This document shows, piece by piece, positions 11,815 to 24,400 of a stretch of 64,000 bases of DNA; within the stretch, counting starts at the first letter, position 1, and every line of letters starts with the position of its first letter. A program made the translations under genes and the position numbers. The stretch is taken from the NCBI GenBank assembly GCA_963978905.1, contig OZ022256.1, positions 48,594,001 to 48,658,000 on the forward strand, written 5' to 3'. The DNA comes from Trichostrongylus colubriformis. Taxonomy: Eukaryota > Nematoda > Chromadorea > Rhabditida > Trichostrongylidae. A model generated the notes under the pieces. It did not search any database and was not told the DNA's origin. It saw only the letters and a program-made list of their open reading frames with translations.

Positions 11815-12443
11815 GTAGGTTCTCCGCACATGTTTTCCTCTCAAGAAACCCTTTTTTTCAAAAGTGAAATCAGAAAGTGGAGCCCTCGGTCAACTTCATT
11901 ATAATTTCCCAAATAATCGCTAAAATATCAATCGGAAGGAGGGCTTTTCGAGAGTATTCCACTAACTATGTCAGTGTCGTAATGGTAGCAGTTTAGTGGT
12001 GTCGATGTGTTCGCGACGTGTGTTTCTCATTCAGTCGCCCTCGTCCCCGCACAACCGCTGTCTTCGCCCAGCGACAATCGGTCGGTGATGGCGGCTGCGG
12101 GGACGAGGGGAAGACACACCTTCCGCGAGTGTTTGAAGGGCGAGCTTGATGGCCCATAAATGTAAATGCGAGCCATTGTCGATGTGGCCCTAACCGATCG
12201 ATCTTCATCTGATTTCATACCAACACCACCACCAACCTCCATAGCCCTGTTTTCCGTCACGACTCCTTCTCGTCGACGCTTTCCTTCCACTATTCTTCCC
12301 CATCCCATTTCCCCTCCTACTCTTTCGTCTGATATTTCCCTATCTGCACATCCGTGTATTCCTTCTATTCTTCTACTCAGAGAGTAGTACTTCACAAGTA
12401 CTAAGGGGCCCAATTCATAGTGAGCCCTCTGTTGTGGCTAAAA

Positions 12444-12451
12444 TATTCCAG
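12444..12451 (+). promoter_or_regulatory. Possible trans-splice acceptor of the Wnt gene
   Basis: A polypyrimidine/AG acceptor (ATTCCAG) lies two to three bases before the Wnt start codon at 12454. An acceptor hugging the ATG is typical of nematode spliced-leader addition. It could instead end an intron in the 5' UTR. Confidence 0.4.
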
Positions 12452-12453
12452 GT

Positions 12454-15400
12454 ATGAAGCTACTCATCCTCTTCAGCTTGGCATTACTTGAACATGCCAT
12501 CACCAATACAATTGTTCCTTACAACTGGTTGTGAGTTTCGTATTCTTCCTTGTAGGCCTAAAATTTGAGAAATATCCCAACCCTATCGTGAAAAATTCAG
12601 ATCATTGGCACTGCTCAGTTCGTCGGAGTACAATCCGCGCCCATTAAGCCATGGTGATCGAGCACATTACGAGGTGCTTTGCAGCCGTCTACTCGGCCTA
12701 AATCCTGTCCAGCGAGCCCTTTGTGCACAGGTAAACGTTCACCGAAACCATGGGTACTCTGCTCTCTTAATCTTGATCCAACCGACATTTCTAGTCGAAT
12801 AATCAGAGATGGGTAAGTAGGTCAATTAATTCCGTGTTGAGAAAACTAAGCGCTCACATTCTAATCTCTGGGCGCTGTGTTTAACTCTCATCAGTTCACC
12901 TTGAAAAGAGAAGAAAACTCATTTTGTCAGAAAATACCAATTTTCTAAAATGCTCCTGCACTAGTCCTTTAATAATTACTGCAACAATGTCCCTTTTTTC
13001 GAATGTTTCAGAATCTTATACCTTACCATTGTTGAAGTCCCTACATAACTTATAAAAGCAAATCTTCCCCAGAAATGTGTGGATGTGATTTTTTCTACTT
13101 GTTGATTTCAAAAATTCTGGATAACTTGCCAAAATTTTGTTTCCTTCATCACCACTTCCATTCAAATTCTGTGACATGCTGCTTCATGGACCGATATTCC
13201 GTTTATCATCATGAGCCTCTGCCGTCATGAGAAGCGACTTTTCGTCGCCCTCATGTTGCTGTTTTGAATGATTCAGACTGCCGTTTCGGTTTTTTCCTAT
13301 TGGTGAGGATGACTCTGCGTTGGTAGTTCTACAAATGCCAAGTATGCAATATCGCTGAGTTTGTGGGTCCGTGTGCCCATCATTTGGTAAATGTAGGGTC
13401 TGATGGGTCAGTTGCGTCGAAGGAATCATCAACGGAGATTGCTTCTATTTTTTCTCGAAACCAATCTGATAGGTGCAGTACATGAGCAAAAACACGCGAA
13501 GAACCATTAAATTTTCTTAATATTAATGCGGAAATCGAAAAAAACAGGAACAACAGCACCTCGTTTGAATTCGCGCCGAGTGACATTTGAACAGCTGTCT
13601 GCGACAAGAGCACAGTTCAAATTTTCGCGCCCATTTGGTTTGTTCCACATGTTGCGTCGCTGACTACATGGCAGTTGCCTCTTTGCTTTTACAGCTCTCG
13701 CGGCCTCGCCGGACGGCCCACCTCGTCGGACGTTTTTTTTCAGGATCTGTTTGAACTGTATCTTAGTAGGATCTGGTTTTTTTCGCGTAATACTTTGTAT
13801 GTGGTCCGTAGTATACAAATACAACGTAAATATGCATATGGGTATTAGAAGCACTCAGATTGCCGTAGACGACTCCCTTGAGAAAAACTACCCATAACAT
13901 CTTTTACTGCTTACATCTGCTACTCTTGACGCATTCGTGGTGAGTGCTTAAATGATGAAAAACAGCAGTGGGGGTTCTTCACGTTCGTGTATATAAAGGC
14001 TATGACAAGTGCGAAATTTACTTTCAGAATAATGCAAAGGATTGAATGAATATCCTCGTACCTCAAATGTCAAAGCGGCTTCCACTAGTGTGATAGCGCT
14101 TGTAAACCTGTAACGTATGTGTTGTCAGTCTTCATATGATAATACACTTGTGAAATATCAGGCTTTTGTATTAACATTTCCATCTGAGGCCGCATTCATA
14201 CTTGGCGCCAGCAGGGCGTGGCTGCCTTCACGGGCAGCGACTCAGAGTGAAACGAGTGGGGTGCAGAGGCAACGCAGGGTGGCATAGGCGAAGACGCAAA
14301 GACACGCAGTCACCCCATGTCGCCGAATAATGTTCAATGGTCACAGTAGGCGGAGCCTTCGCGAGGATATTGATTGAAAATATCGTTTTCCGTGGAGGAT
14401 GGAAACGGCTCATGCTTGACACTACCGGTTCAGTAGGTAAAACCCACAGCATCATGCACAATTGATCAGTATTGTGTGAAGTTAAAGGTTTCTGTGCAAG
14501 GGGACTGCAATGTAATGGATAAAGTGGGGTAAATGGTAGAGACGATCAGTTTGCATTGCACTGACAAGGGAAGGATGGTAAGTCGAAGTGGCCGTTTGAA
14601 ATGGGGTTTATACCAATGATAGGGCTCGGCATACCATTCACCAATCTGCATTCCATATCTGCTGTCCGTCTCTGGGAGCAGAGTTACAATTTGCGAGGCA
14701 CTATGTCATCAGCATGGCCGTTGCAGCCACATGCATCGGCCTTCGTGGCTCAAAGGTAGTGTTCCGGACCCCTGCAGGCCAGGGGTCATGGGTTTGCTCC
14801 CCGCCGGTGCGGGTTATTTTGCATTTTGTGTGTCATTGTCAGTGCTTTTCTTTCACTTCTGGACGTTTTCTTGTATTGGTACTTATCGCACACATCATTT
14901 ACTCTGCCAACTACTAACATTACTCACAAGGGAAGAATACCAAGTCGAAGGAATCCCGTACCACACGAATTAGGCGTTGTTGCGTAAAAAGATTATGATA
15001 TTCGCGCACAGGGGGTTGAACTACCCTTCTGTGCAAATTTTCAGCGAAATCCAGTCTTTGGTCCAACTTCGGAAAATTAGGGGTGGCCAAGGGGTGAAGT
15101 GGTAGTTTTTGAATTTCCTTCTTCAAAAAACCCTGCAATCTGAACAAGATAGCCTACACATACCTTTTACACTTGCCCATCGCACTAAATGTACGAAACA
15201 AGCGTCAAATGGGAGCACTTCCTAGGCAAGGGTTAACGACTTCTCCCTTGTTCAATGTGCTGCCACCCAATAGCCCGTGAAGTTTTCCGTAATTTGGTCA
15301 AATCCTCGAATTGGCTAAAAACTTGTCCATTGGGGTAATTTGACTCCCTAAACACGAAAATCGCCCTGGTTTTGCGCAAGAACGTCTGGCTCGCCTGCTA

Positions 15401-18400
15401 TGGGCTTTCAGACCTACCATATAATAGTACTGCTTTTTCAAAAAAACCTCCATAACTCCACTCAGAAAATCGTTCTGCAGATTTCGATTACAGATTCGAG
15501 ATCAGCGTCCGAAAGTACGTCGGACCATATGCATCCCATTCTGAATGGCCACTTCGACCTGGGGTTCTTCCCTTGTGAGTTTCTTCTCTTTCAACGCTTG
15601 TAACTCTGCTCCCAGAGACGGACAGCAGATATGGAATGCAGATTGGTGAATGACATCCCGAGCCCTATCATTGGTATAAACCCCATTTCAAACGGCCACT
15701 TCGACTTACCATCCTTCCCTTGTGAGCCTATCTGTCGGTATGCTTTTGTGATAAGCAATTCGTTCCAGAGGATGAGTCCTGTGACGCAGGCGAAAAATCT
15801 TCAAAATAGTGCGCTGTCGACCTCACCCAGTCCGACTCAACCACATCGTGGATTAACGGCAGTTCAGATTGTTACATAGAGTCCGCTTCTTGCCAGCAGC
15901 GTGTATGCGCGACGTAGATCATGGGACTCAGCTGGTAACCACAATGTGTAACGTACGTTTCACAAAAACAGAATCCCAATCCGAGGAAGTGGCCTAAAGC
16001 GGACTCTATGTAATCAATCTGAACTGCCGTTACTCCACGATGTGGTTGAGTACAGACTTTTCGAAATACAAGGCAAAAGTACAAAGGAAAGTACAAAAGC
16101 TAGAAAGTGGTGAGTAAGCCGTTCCGTGAAGTGATGTGGAACTCTATTTTTTGGAATTTCTGTTATGATTCATGTCCATGTCCCTGCTTCAATGAAGCCG
16201 TTTTGCTTTCGCATTTCTGCTCATTGTCGGAGCGCAGATCCGATCGAATCGATATCAAATATTTAATAATTTTGTATTGTCATCGCATTCAATTTTAAAT
16301 TCTCCAGACCGCGTCCATGCTTTGCGGCATCGGCGACAGGGCGTAGCTGCATGTTTCTGCGTCTCCGCCTATGCCACTCTGCCTCGCTATCTGTGTACGC
16401 AACCACGCCCAGCCGGTGCTGACTATTAACGCGACCTTGCATGGTTTGAATTGCACGATATTTTTCCGCGGTATTGTTGTTCTTCATGGGCTTATTTGAA
16501 TTTCCTTCCTACTCTATAGTTGTTCCTTCGTAAATGTTGATGCTTCTCTGATTTTTCTGTCTCTGCACCCCTCACTACCCTTTCACTATTTCTCTACTTC
16601 TGTAGAACCTCTTCGCATTCATTTTCCTGCTCATCATCCAATCCTCCAACGGATTTTTTTTTTTCGCTGAACCTCTTTTTTCTCTACGGTCACCACTCCT
16701 CTTCATATTATTTATTTCCATTATTTCATCCTATCAAATTTCCCTTCGTATACCCGATTTCATCGCTTCACCGCTTTTTCCTGTTGTTATGTTTCCCACC
16801 CTTCCTATATCTGCATGTTTGCTAACAAACGCGTATTACGAACATCTAAAATATGTCTACTAGAAGCTCAATATGAGTTCTGCTCCACCCCCCATACCAA
16901 AGGACTGGATGAGCGCAGCGTTGGTAGACAAACACAAAATTTCTGGAGTACCAGGTCACCGTCATGCCGATGGAAGTGTCTAGGGTGTCGGAATTGGGTT
17001 TTCTTCTAGCTCAAAGGAGTTGCCCGAGGAAAATTGAGTTTTTTCCTGCTAAAATTATATTTGTAATAAATTTCCTTACTAAGAGCCGAAAACAAAGTTT
17101 TGTGCAAAAAATAGCAAGATTTCGGCTGACACAGAGCTACTCAAACTGAGGTTCATCATGTGAGGAGTCAGACATTCCACAGCGCTAGATAGGGCGTGGT
17201 GTAAGTGGTAAGAGTGAGACTGTGTGGCGATGAGAAAGTTTGATACCCTCTCACCAAAGTCCGTAGGCCACGCCCTATCAAGCGCTCCGAAATGGACTGT
17301 ACCTTCTGCTGTCGTTTCAAGTGGGTCTAGTGGAAACGTTAAGCAACGAGTAATGCCGAACACTGCTGATCACTACCTCAACACACCAATTCCTAGGCAC
17401 CGCTTTGTCAATGCCCCTCTAAATAAATGTAGTTGAAAATGATATGGGAAATAACAGTAAGAATGACAGTGGAGAGCAAGGCAAATCACCTTTTCTGCCT
17501 GCTGATCAAGTAGTAATTGTAATACTTCTTCACCTCTTCAATAATTAGGGCCCACATGAATAGCTAACATCGTTCAGAATCCATTCTCCATCCCATTTGT
17601 CGCTCGTGGAATCAGAGAAGCCATTTATGAATGTCAGTCACAGTTCAAGTATGAACGGTACGATAATCCCAATAGATTTCACTTATCTATGCCTCATTTT
17701 ACATTGAGATTCAGATGGAACTGTTCCGATCGTCATGAAATCACTCCAACGCCACACGGCAATTTCCAGGACATTTTCGGGAAGACGCTACGCTCAAGTG
17801 AGTCATTCTCATGGAGTTCATAGCTTTTTTATATCTCATCTCTACATTTATTCAGCTACTCAATGGCTAGAAAAAATCCAAATGTTGTACTATTTCGAAT
17901 TCTCATGATGATCTCGTGTGCACCAAAAATATGAGACTCCAAATTTTCATTCAAAGAAAAACTCAAAACCTACAAAGGTCCCGATCCCGAAAATTTTTGC
18001 TTTATCACCATTGGCAGGCGCAGTTTTGAAAGTTACATAGTAGTACACTAATGACTTTTATTCTGGATCCAAAAAATTTTGGCGTGACTCCACCCCCCTC
18101 CCCCTTTTCAAGAGGTTGTGAGGCACAAAGTGACCAATCTATCCGGTGCACCCTCGAATAGTTCAGGACGCTATGCGTCTGCCTTCACACTTGATATTTA
18201 TGGTGACCAAGTGATGTTCTAGAGAATGTCACGTATTTCGTCCTTGTTACTTATTTTTGGTGACAACTGCATTATTTAAATTGTCTCTACTATCTTCCTT
18301 TCCGCAATATTTTCTACTGAACGGTGTGGCATTTGTTGACGAGTGTGGGTGCGTTTCGTGGGCATGTTTTCTTGTAGAGTGCATTCATTAGACCGCGTCC

Positions 18401-21400
18401 AACTGATGTAGTCTGCTTTTTTTCGCAGAATTGCGGAATTTACGGAAAATGGTTAAGATACGAATTGTCTGGCGGACTTCCGGAATTCGTGTTTTTTGTG
18501 AGATACAGTATCGTGAAATTTGTGGAAAAATGCCAGATGCGTATTCATCGGAAGAGTAAGAAAATTGCATTTTTCTAAAGATGCAGAATCTGTGTTTCTG
18601 TGGGAGTACGAAACTGGGAGGTCTTCATTTCTCTAACCCTCTCTTCTCTTCAAAGCTGGGAAATCGATTCGTAAGACCATACTTCATACTTTACGGTACC
18701 GGCGGCAGGGCGTGCCTGACTTTGCGTCTCCGCCTGTGCTACCCTGCCTCGGCGCCTGCGTCGTCTTTGCACCTCCTCGTGCCACTCTGCCTCGCTGCCT
18801 GTGGCCGCAGCTACGTCCTGCCAGCGCAAAGTATGAACGCGGCCTGACTATCCATTTTCCTTTCCTTTTCCTTTTCCGCACTTTCCGCACTAACGCATAC
18901 TCCGCAATTCTTCAAAAACCCCAATTCCTCCATTATGAACGCAGCACTGACCCTCTGCAGCGTTCTTCTATACGTTTATGGAGTACCCTCTTCCTTTCTC
19001 CAACGCATTTTTGCCCACCGTAATTGTGCGAGTATCAAATCCCACATTTACGCCCGCCCAGAGCAACCAAGTCTTCCCTTCTGGCATCGGTGAAATGGTA
19101 CCAGTCGCGACTGATCAAACACCGACTTGTATTGGTTGTCCCAAAAGTCTTGTCATATTTTTTTCGATCATCACTTTTTATTTTTTTTTCGTCCAACAAA
19201 TAATAGTTGGGCAACAAAGTATTGACCATTGTTATCGGCAACCCTCTGCCACTTTATGGAAAAATCGTTGATTCCCTTCTCCCAGAACTCTGGGTTCTGA
19301 GAGTCAAAGAAGTCAGCGATCGCCTTCGCAAGCAAGTCATAATCAACGAATTTTCTCTTGGCCAGGAAGGATTCGAGGGGATGGGTAAGGTGATAGCCAG
19401 AAGGGGCAATGTCTGGAGAGTACGGTGGGTGGGGCAGCACATCCCAGCCGAGCTCCTATAACTCAGCCTGGGTACTTTTCGCGAAATGGGAGCGAAATGG
19501 GAGCGGGCGTCGTCATTAAGAAGGGTGACCGCGGACTTTTCCGGCACTTTTCTCGAACAGCGACGGCGAGCTGCTGGAGCTGGTGGGTGCATACGGTAGC
19601 GGTGACTGTCTCGCCTTGTACCAGCACCTCGCGGAAAAGCATTCCTTCCTCGTCCCAGAACCAGCACAGTCCCAAGCGTGGTTTGTCTTTCATGTCAATC
19701 TCGCCGTAGCTGAAGCTGATGAACCAGCGGCGCACGGTCACGTAGCTTACACATCCCTTGCCCAATGCAGCGCTGATGGAGTGGCATGCTTCCGTCGTTT
19801 TGGTGCCGCAAGACCGCTCATAGTAAATGACACCGCGAGTTGGGTGGGTATCGACAACGGGCATTGTAGCTCTCTCCACGGGATCTGGTGGGACAATATA
19901 TATTTTCCTAGAAAGCTTAGGGAACGTTCTACCATATTCCTGAACCGCCTGGACCTGCCTCGAAGTGAACAAGAGTTACTGATTTTTTTGGGAAAATATG
20001 ACAAGACTTTTGGGACAACCTAATATATGGCGCCCGCAAGTCACTGTGTAGGCCAAATGGGAATCGCGTTCCATCAAGACTTTAAATGGAACTGGAATGA
20101 GCGGCGCATTCCAACAAGGGATCGATCAACCCTTATTTGGTAATGAAAAAGATACAGGGCAGAAGTTTTATCTTTAGTTTTTTTTTTCTATTTTTGCCCT
20201 TAGCTTGTAGATATCCCGTCTCTCTGAAGTGCTACATTTTGTGGTCGTTCCAGTGCCTGCATCTCTCCCTGCCGCCGTCATCTCCGCAAACCTTGAGGAC
20301 ACCGGGAGGTATAAGTCTGGCAGATTAGCAAGTAATTGGATAACCTGAAAGCAGAGGTGCCCAGCAGAGTAAAGAAAAAGAATGAAATAAAACGGCGAAA
20401 ATCCGAGAGACAGAACCCGGAAACCCCTTCTCTTTCGCGGCCCTTTGCGCCACTAACCGGGAATAGATTGCAGACGGGCGAGACTAAATCAGCCGGCCGC
20501 AAACGCAGTTCCGTTCAGCTGCAACAGCAACTCGTCTGGTTGATGAGCTGCAGAACGGCACGCCGTGCTCAGGGTGTGATAAGACCCCAAGCCGCGCTTT
20601 TTCAATCCACATCGAATTTCGCCACACATCACTTCTTCTGAAGTATAATGTTTGTCTTCAGAGAACATCTAATCCCAAATCCTTCTTTCTCCTTTCGGTT
20701 CCTTCATATTTCGAGTGGGTGTTAAACTTCTGTTGGGGAAAGAGTATTACCCATAATGGGAACATATTTTGACTTTTGCTGCTGTCCTTTTCCTGACACA
20801 CGGCATTATCGTGGAGATTCCATTTAGTGCGAAATATAGTTAGCGTGTTTTATTTTCTATGCTAGTATAGCCACTCTCCCTTAAAGGCAGCATTGAGGGG
20901 GGGGGGGGAATTCGGACGGACTATGAAAAATGTGATGAATGTGGAAGTCGCCATGCCCGCTAATACGACGGTGAAGAAAAACGTGAGGAAATCGCCAAAG
21001 ACTCAAGAAATAGGACTTCTTCCCGCTATTTATTCTCAACACGGACGATCTTTCCGTCAAGAGGCGGGAAATGGGCATGTTGCCAAGTCGTAAACACTAA
21101 TGGTAAGTGATTTTCGGCAATACGAAAACATCTAGTTTCTGGAGTGAGCTTGAGCTTGAAAAACTCGCTGCGATACTTCCAATAGTGCCGCATCTCCTTG
21201 GACACTCTCACCGTAGCCAGTCAGGAGCCACGTCGCCTTGAGGAGGGGTCTGTCATCCAAAGGCGACAGCTGTCAAAAATAGCATCAGAGGTAACGTGGT
21301 TATCGAAAAATTTCTAGGGAGTCACCCACATGGAAATCAGAAGCCTAAGAAGCTTATTCATGGCGAAATGCCCGTCAAAAAGCGCGCTCCGAGCTGTGGA

Positions 21401-24400
21401 GACGACGTAACGGTCAACGCCTCTGGATTACAGATGGCCTCAAGACGATTCATTCCTGATTGGCTACGGTGGGAGTGGCCAACGAGATGCGACAAGGTTG
21501 AAGGTATCGCAGCGCGCTTTCTCAGTTTTAGCTTGAGGAATGCCAGAGGAATACTCGCTCGGTGTATCCGCCTCTTGACCGATAGGTCGTCCGTGAGAAC
21601 CAACAATGGGAAGGGGTCCTATTTTCCGGATTTTTGGCCATTTCCTTCTGTGTTTCATCACCGTCACATTTCTATGCACGTCGACTTTCATATACGATAC
21701 ATTTGGCATGATTCGTCCGAATTTCCCGTATCAATGTCATTAATCTTTACGCCATTTCCATCGTTCGGGGGCGCGCTTTTAGATGGCAATTTCATCATGC
21801 TGTCTTCAAAATGTTCACCAACAAATCTACCCGTGCAACTGCAGTTTACACACTGTTCTTGGTTTAAAAACAATTGAATGTCTGCCTGATGAAACACTTT
21901 TTCTTTGTTCCCCTTATATAGTCTTTATGAGTCCTTTCCAGATTTCTATGGTACGCGAGAATGCCCGTTGGAGGCCTCGTTAGACTAAGTTCGAAAGTAA
22001 AATGCTTTCTAAGCAGCTTAACGTCTGTACCATATAAATTTCATTAAAGCGAAAAGGAATTATAGAGATCCTTTGTCCTTCTAAGTCTTTGGAACCGTCA
22101 AGCATTGATGTTTCAGCTACAAAAGAGACGGCCTTCTTGGCCGCAATTGCCAGTGCAGGCATAGTGCATGCCATCACGAAGGGGTGCAATACAGGTAATC
22201 TTACCGATTGCGGATGTGACAGTAAACCAGCTCTACAGAAGTACGTGGAAGGGGTGAGTTGCATCATAGAAAGGGATTATGGCAATTCATTTTTTTAAAT
22301 GTTATTCAAGCCTGTTTAGGATCAAATAGGTCCCATGGGACGACATGAACAATTCTCGTGGGGTGGATGCTCCGATAACGTCCCATATGGTCAAAAATAC
22401 GCCAGACAGTGGGTTTAAAGGCAAATCTTCGAGAAGGCATATCATTCTCGCTACACAGCGGGCGCTGTCTGTATCTTCATTGGTGGAAGAGCGAGAAGGA
22501 ATTGTCTATGAAAATATGAGTTTTCCTTATCTCCATACAGCTATACTGAGTTTGACAAAGGGCCGCATGCGAGTCAAAAAAAAAAGAAAAAATGAAGACC
22601 CAGAAATACGTTTCTTCAAAATTTCGGGCACACTGGTAATGAGGGCGGGGCCGCATGGCTGTGGAGCAGACAGTGAAGGTCATATATAGAAAGGAAACAA
22701 AGCAACCTTGGAGGGCTTGAAAATCACTTGCGCTTCGCTCCACAACCCCCTCGCCCCGCCTACTTTACTCGTGTGGTCGATACTTCGAGGATAGTCTCTG
22801 TCAAAATTTAATTCTTGGAAACTCTGCATGTGGCCCGTAGTGAGCAAATACAATATAGCTGTATGGAAGTAAGAAAACTGTAATTTTCGCAAACGATTGC
22901 CCTAAAGACACTGGGAGGGGGCCATTTTGGGCCTTGTGTAATTACTTATTGTAACTCGCGACGCCTTTCGAAGAGGTCGAATGTGAATTCATTGAATTTT
23001 CTAATCATAAGCACCTTTTTTTCTTATTTCCGCTTTTTCAGGTCAATTGAAATGGAGGGGGGTGGACCCAAAATGAGACCTAAAGCAGATGAGACAAGAG
23101 AGAAGATCTAAAGCAGATGAGACAGATGCTTTGGCAGATGCTTTTTCATGTAGAAAAAGGGAATATGAATTTTAGCCAGGGCCTCCTTAGGGAGGGAAGG
23201 AGCTTCGACGGCGGTGAAAATTTGCGTCTCCCTCCCACCACCCCCTCCCCCCCCCTATTCTAATTAACCTGCTTTTCTCTTCCTTTCATTGTTACACCCG
23301 CTTTTCTCTTCCTTTCATTATTTCACTTGTTTAATTCTGTTAGTTGTTGAATTACACCCTACGAGACAACTAATGACATGTCCTGCAGCAAGCAACTAGG
23401 AAAGGTGATCTATGCAGTTTGCAATGATGCGCGGAAGATGCGAGTGAAGACCATAACTAGCGCTTTTCAACCTCCAAAATTCGCTACCTATTACCCCTTC
23501 TGACTTCAAGTATTCGCTTTGAGTTGAGCACTTCTTCGTGTTTCTCTTTTTTTCGTTACCCCCTTCCCCCCGTGTCTTGAACGGTGTTCTGGCCACACCT
23601 TAAGGGGTGTGGCCAAAACTCTGCTCGGAATCCTTCCACCATTGAGTATACTGTAGGCGCTCACCTCCCAGGAAGTTTGGAATGCGTCTGTATGTGATGG
23701 CAGCTGAAACCATTGCTCGATCACTTGTACTACCTATTCGATCACAAGGGGTGGGGGTCGATTGATTCTTTTCGCGCGGCGATTGAGAGTTATGTGGAAT
23801 TCCGCGCAAGACGCAATGGGCTGGTACCGTAAGAGACCTTCAAAGATAGGCGAACTCCCAAAGCTTTCAAGTTGCGATCTTTAAAGGTCCTTTACGGTAC
23901 CAGCCCATTGTGTCTTGAGCGAAATTCCGAACGACTCGTACTGACGGCGCCGCGAAGCGAAAATTCGACCAGTCGACCCTCACCCGATCACAAATGGTAA
24001 GGTGATTTGAAGACTATACTGTATCAGCACAGGTTCCTGGACGAATATGAGAAGCAGCAGTTCGAGAAAGATCGTAATGTAAGCCATCTCGTCATGAAGC
24101 ATAATTTCTTGGTTGGTCGAGAGGTGAGGCAATATGGCCGGCTTACGCTATCCGGAAACGACATTAAGTTTCTAACATCACTAACTTCCATTTTAACTCA
24201 CCCGAAGTACTTTCTAGGCAATATCGCAAAATATTCGAAGACAATGTCGATGTCACGGTGTATCGGGATCGTGTGAGTTCAAAACCTGTTGGCTACAGAT
24301 GCCGAAATTCAGTGAGGTGGCCGAAATGTTGAAGAAACGATATGATCACTTCGCCGTTCAGGTTGAGATGGATGTAATCACGCACCTTCACATTCGCTAT

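Larger units (their letters stand above)
14565..15722. mobile_element. Foldback element H, 1158 bp, near-identical arms
   Basis: Left arm 14565 to about 14697 starts CAAGGGAAGGATGGTAAGTC. It is almost identical to the reverse complement of about 15592-15722, with only a few mismatches in about 130 bp. TGA flanks both ends (14562-14564, 15723-15725). A second, more diverged member of the same family (14927-15575) sits inside. It lies in the second Wnt intron and has no transposase; a relative is at 38581-38876. Confidence 0.8.

Noticed and set aside
14731..14815. Functional tRNA gene
   Set aside because: A and B boxes are only approximate and the acceptor and T stems do not pair properly; kept only as a tRNA-like repeat.
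19583..20023. 146-codon plus-strand open frame
   Set aside because: It is the antisense shadow of the mariner transposase on the minus strand.
21296..21877. 193-codon plus-strand open frame
   Set aside because: It overlaps an inverted family-C repeat and has no protein motif; equivalent positions in other copies are not open.
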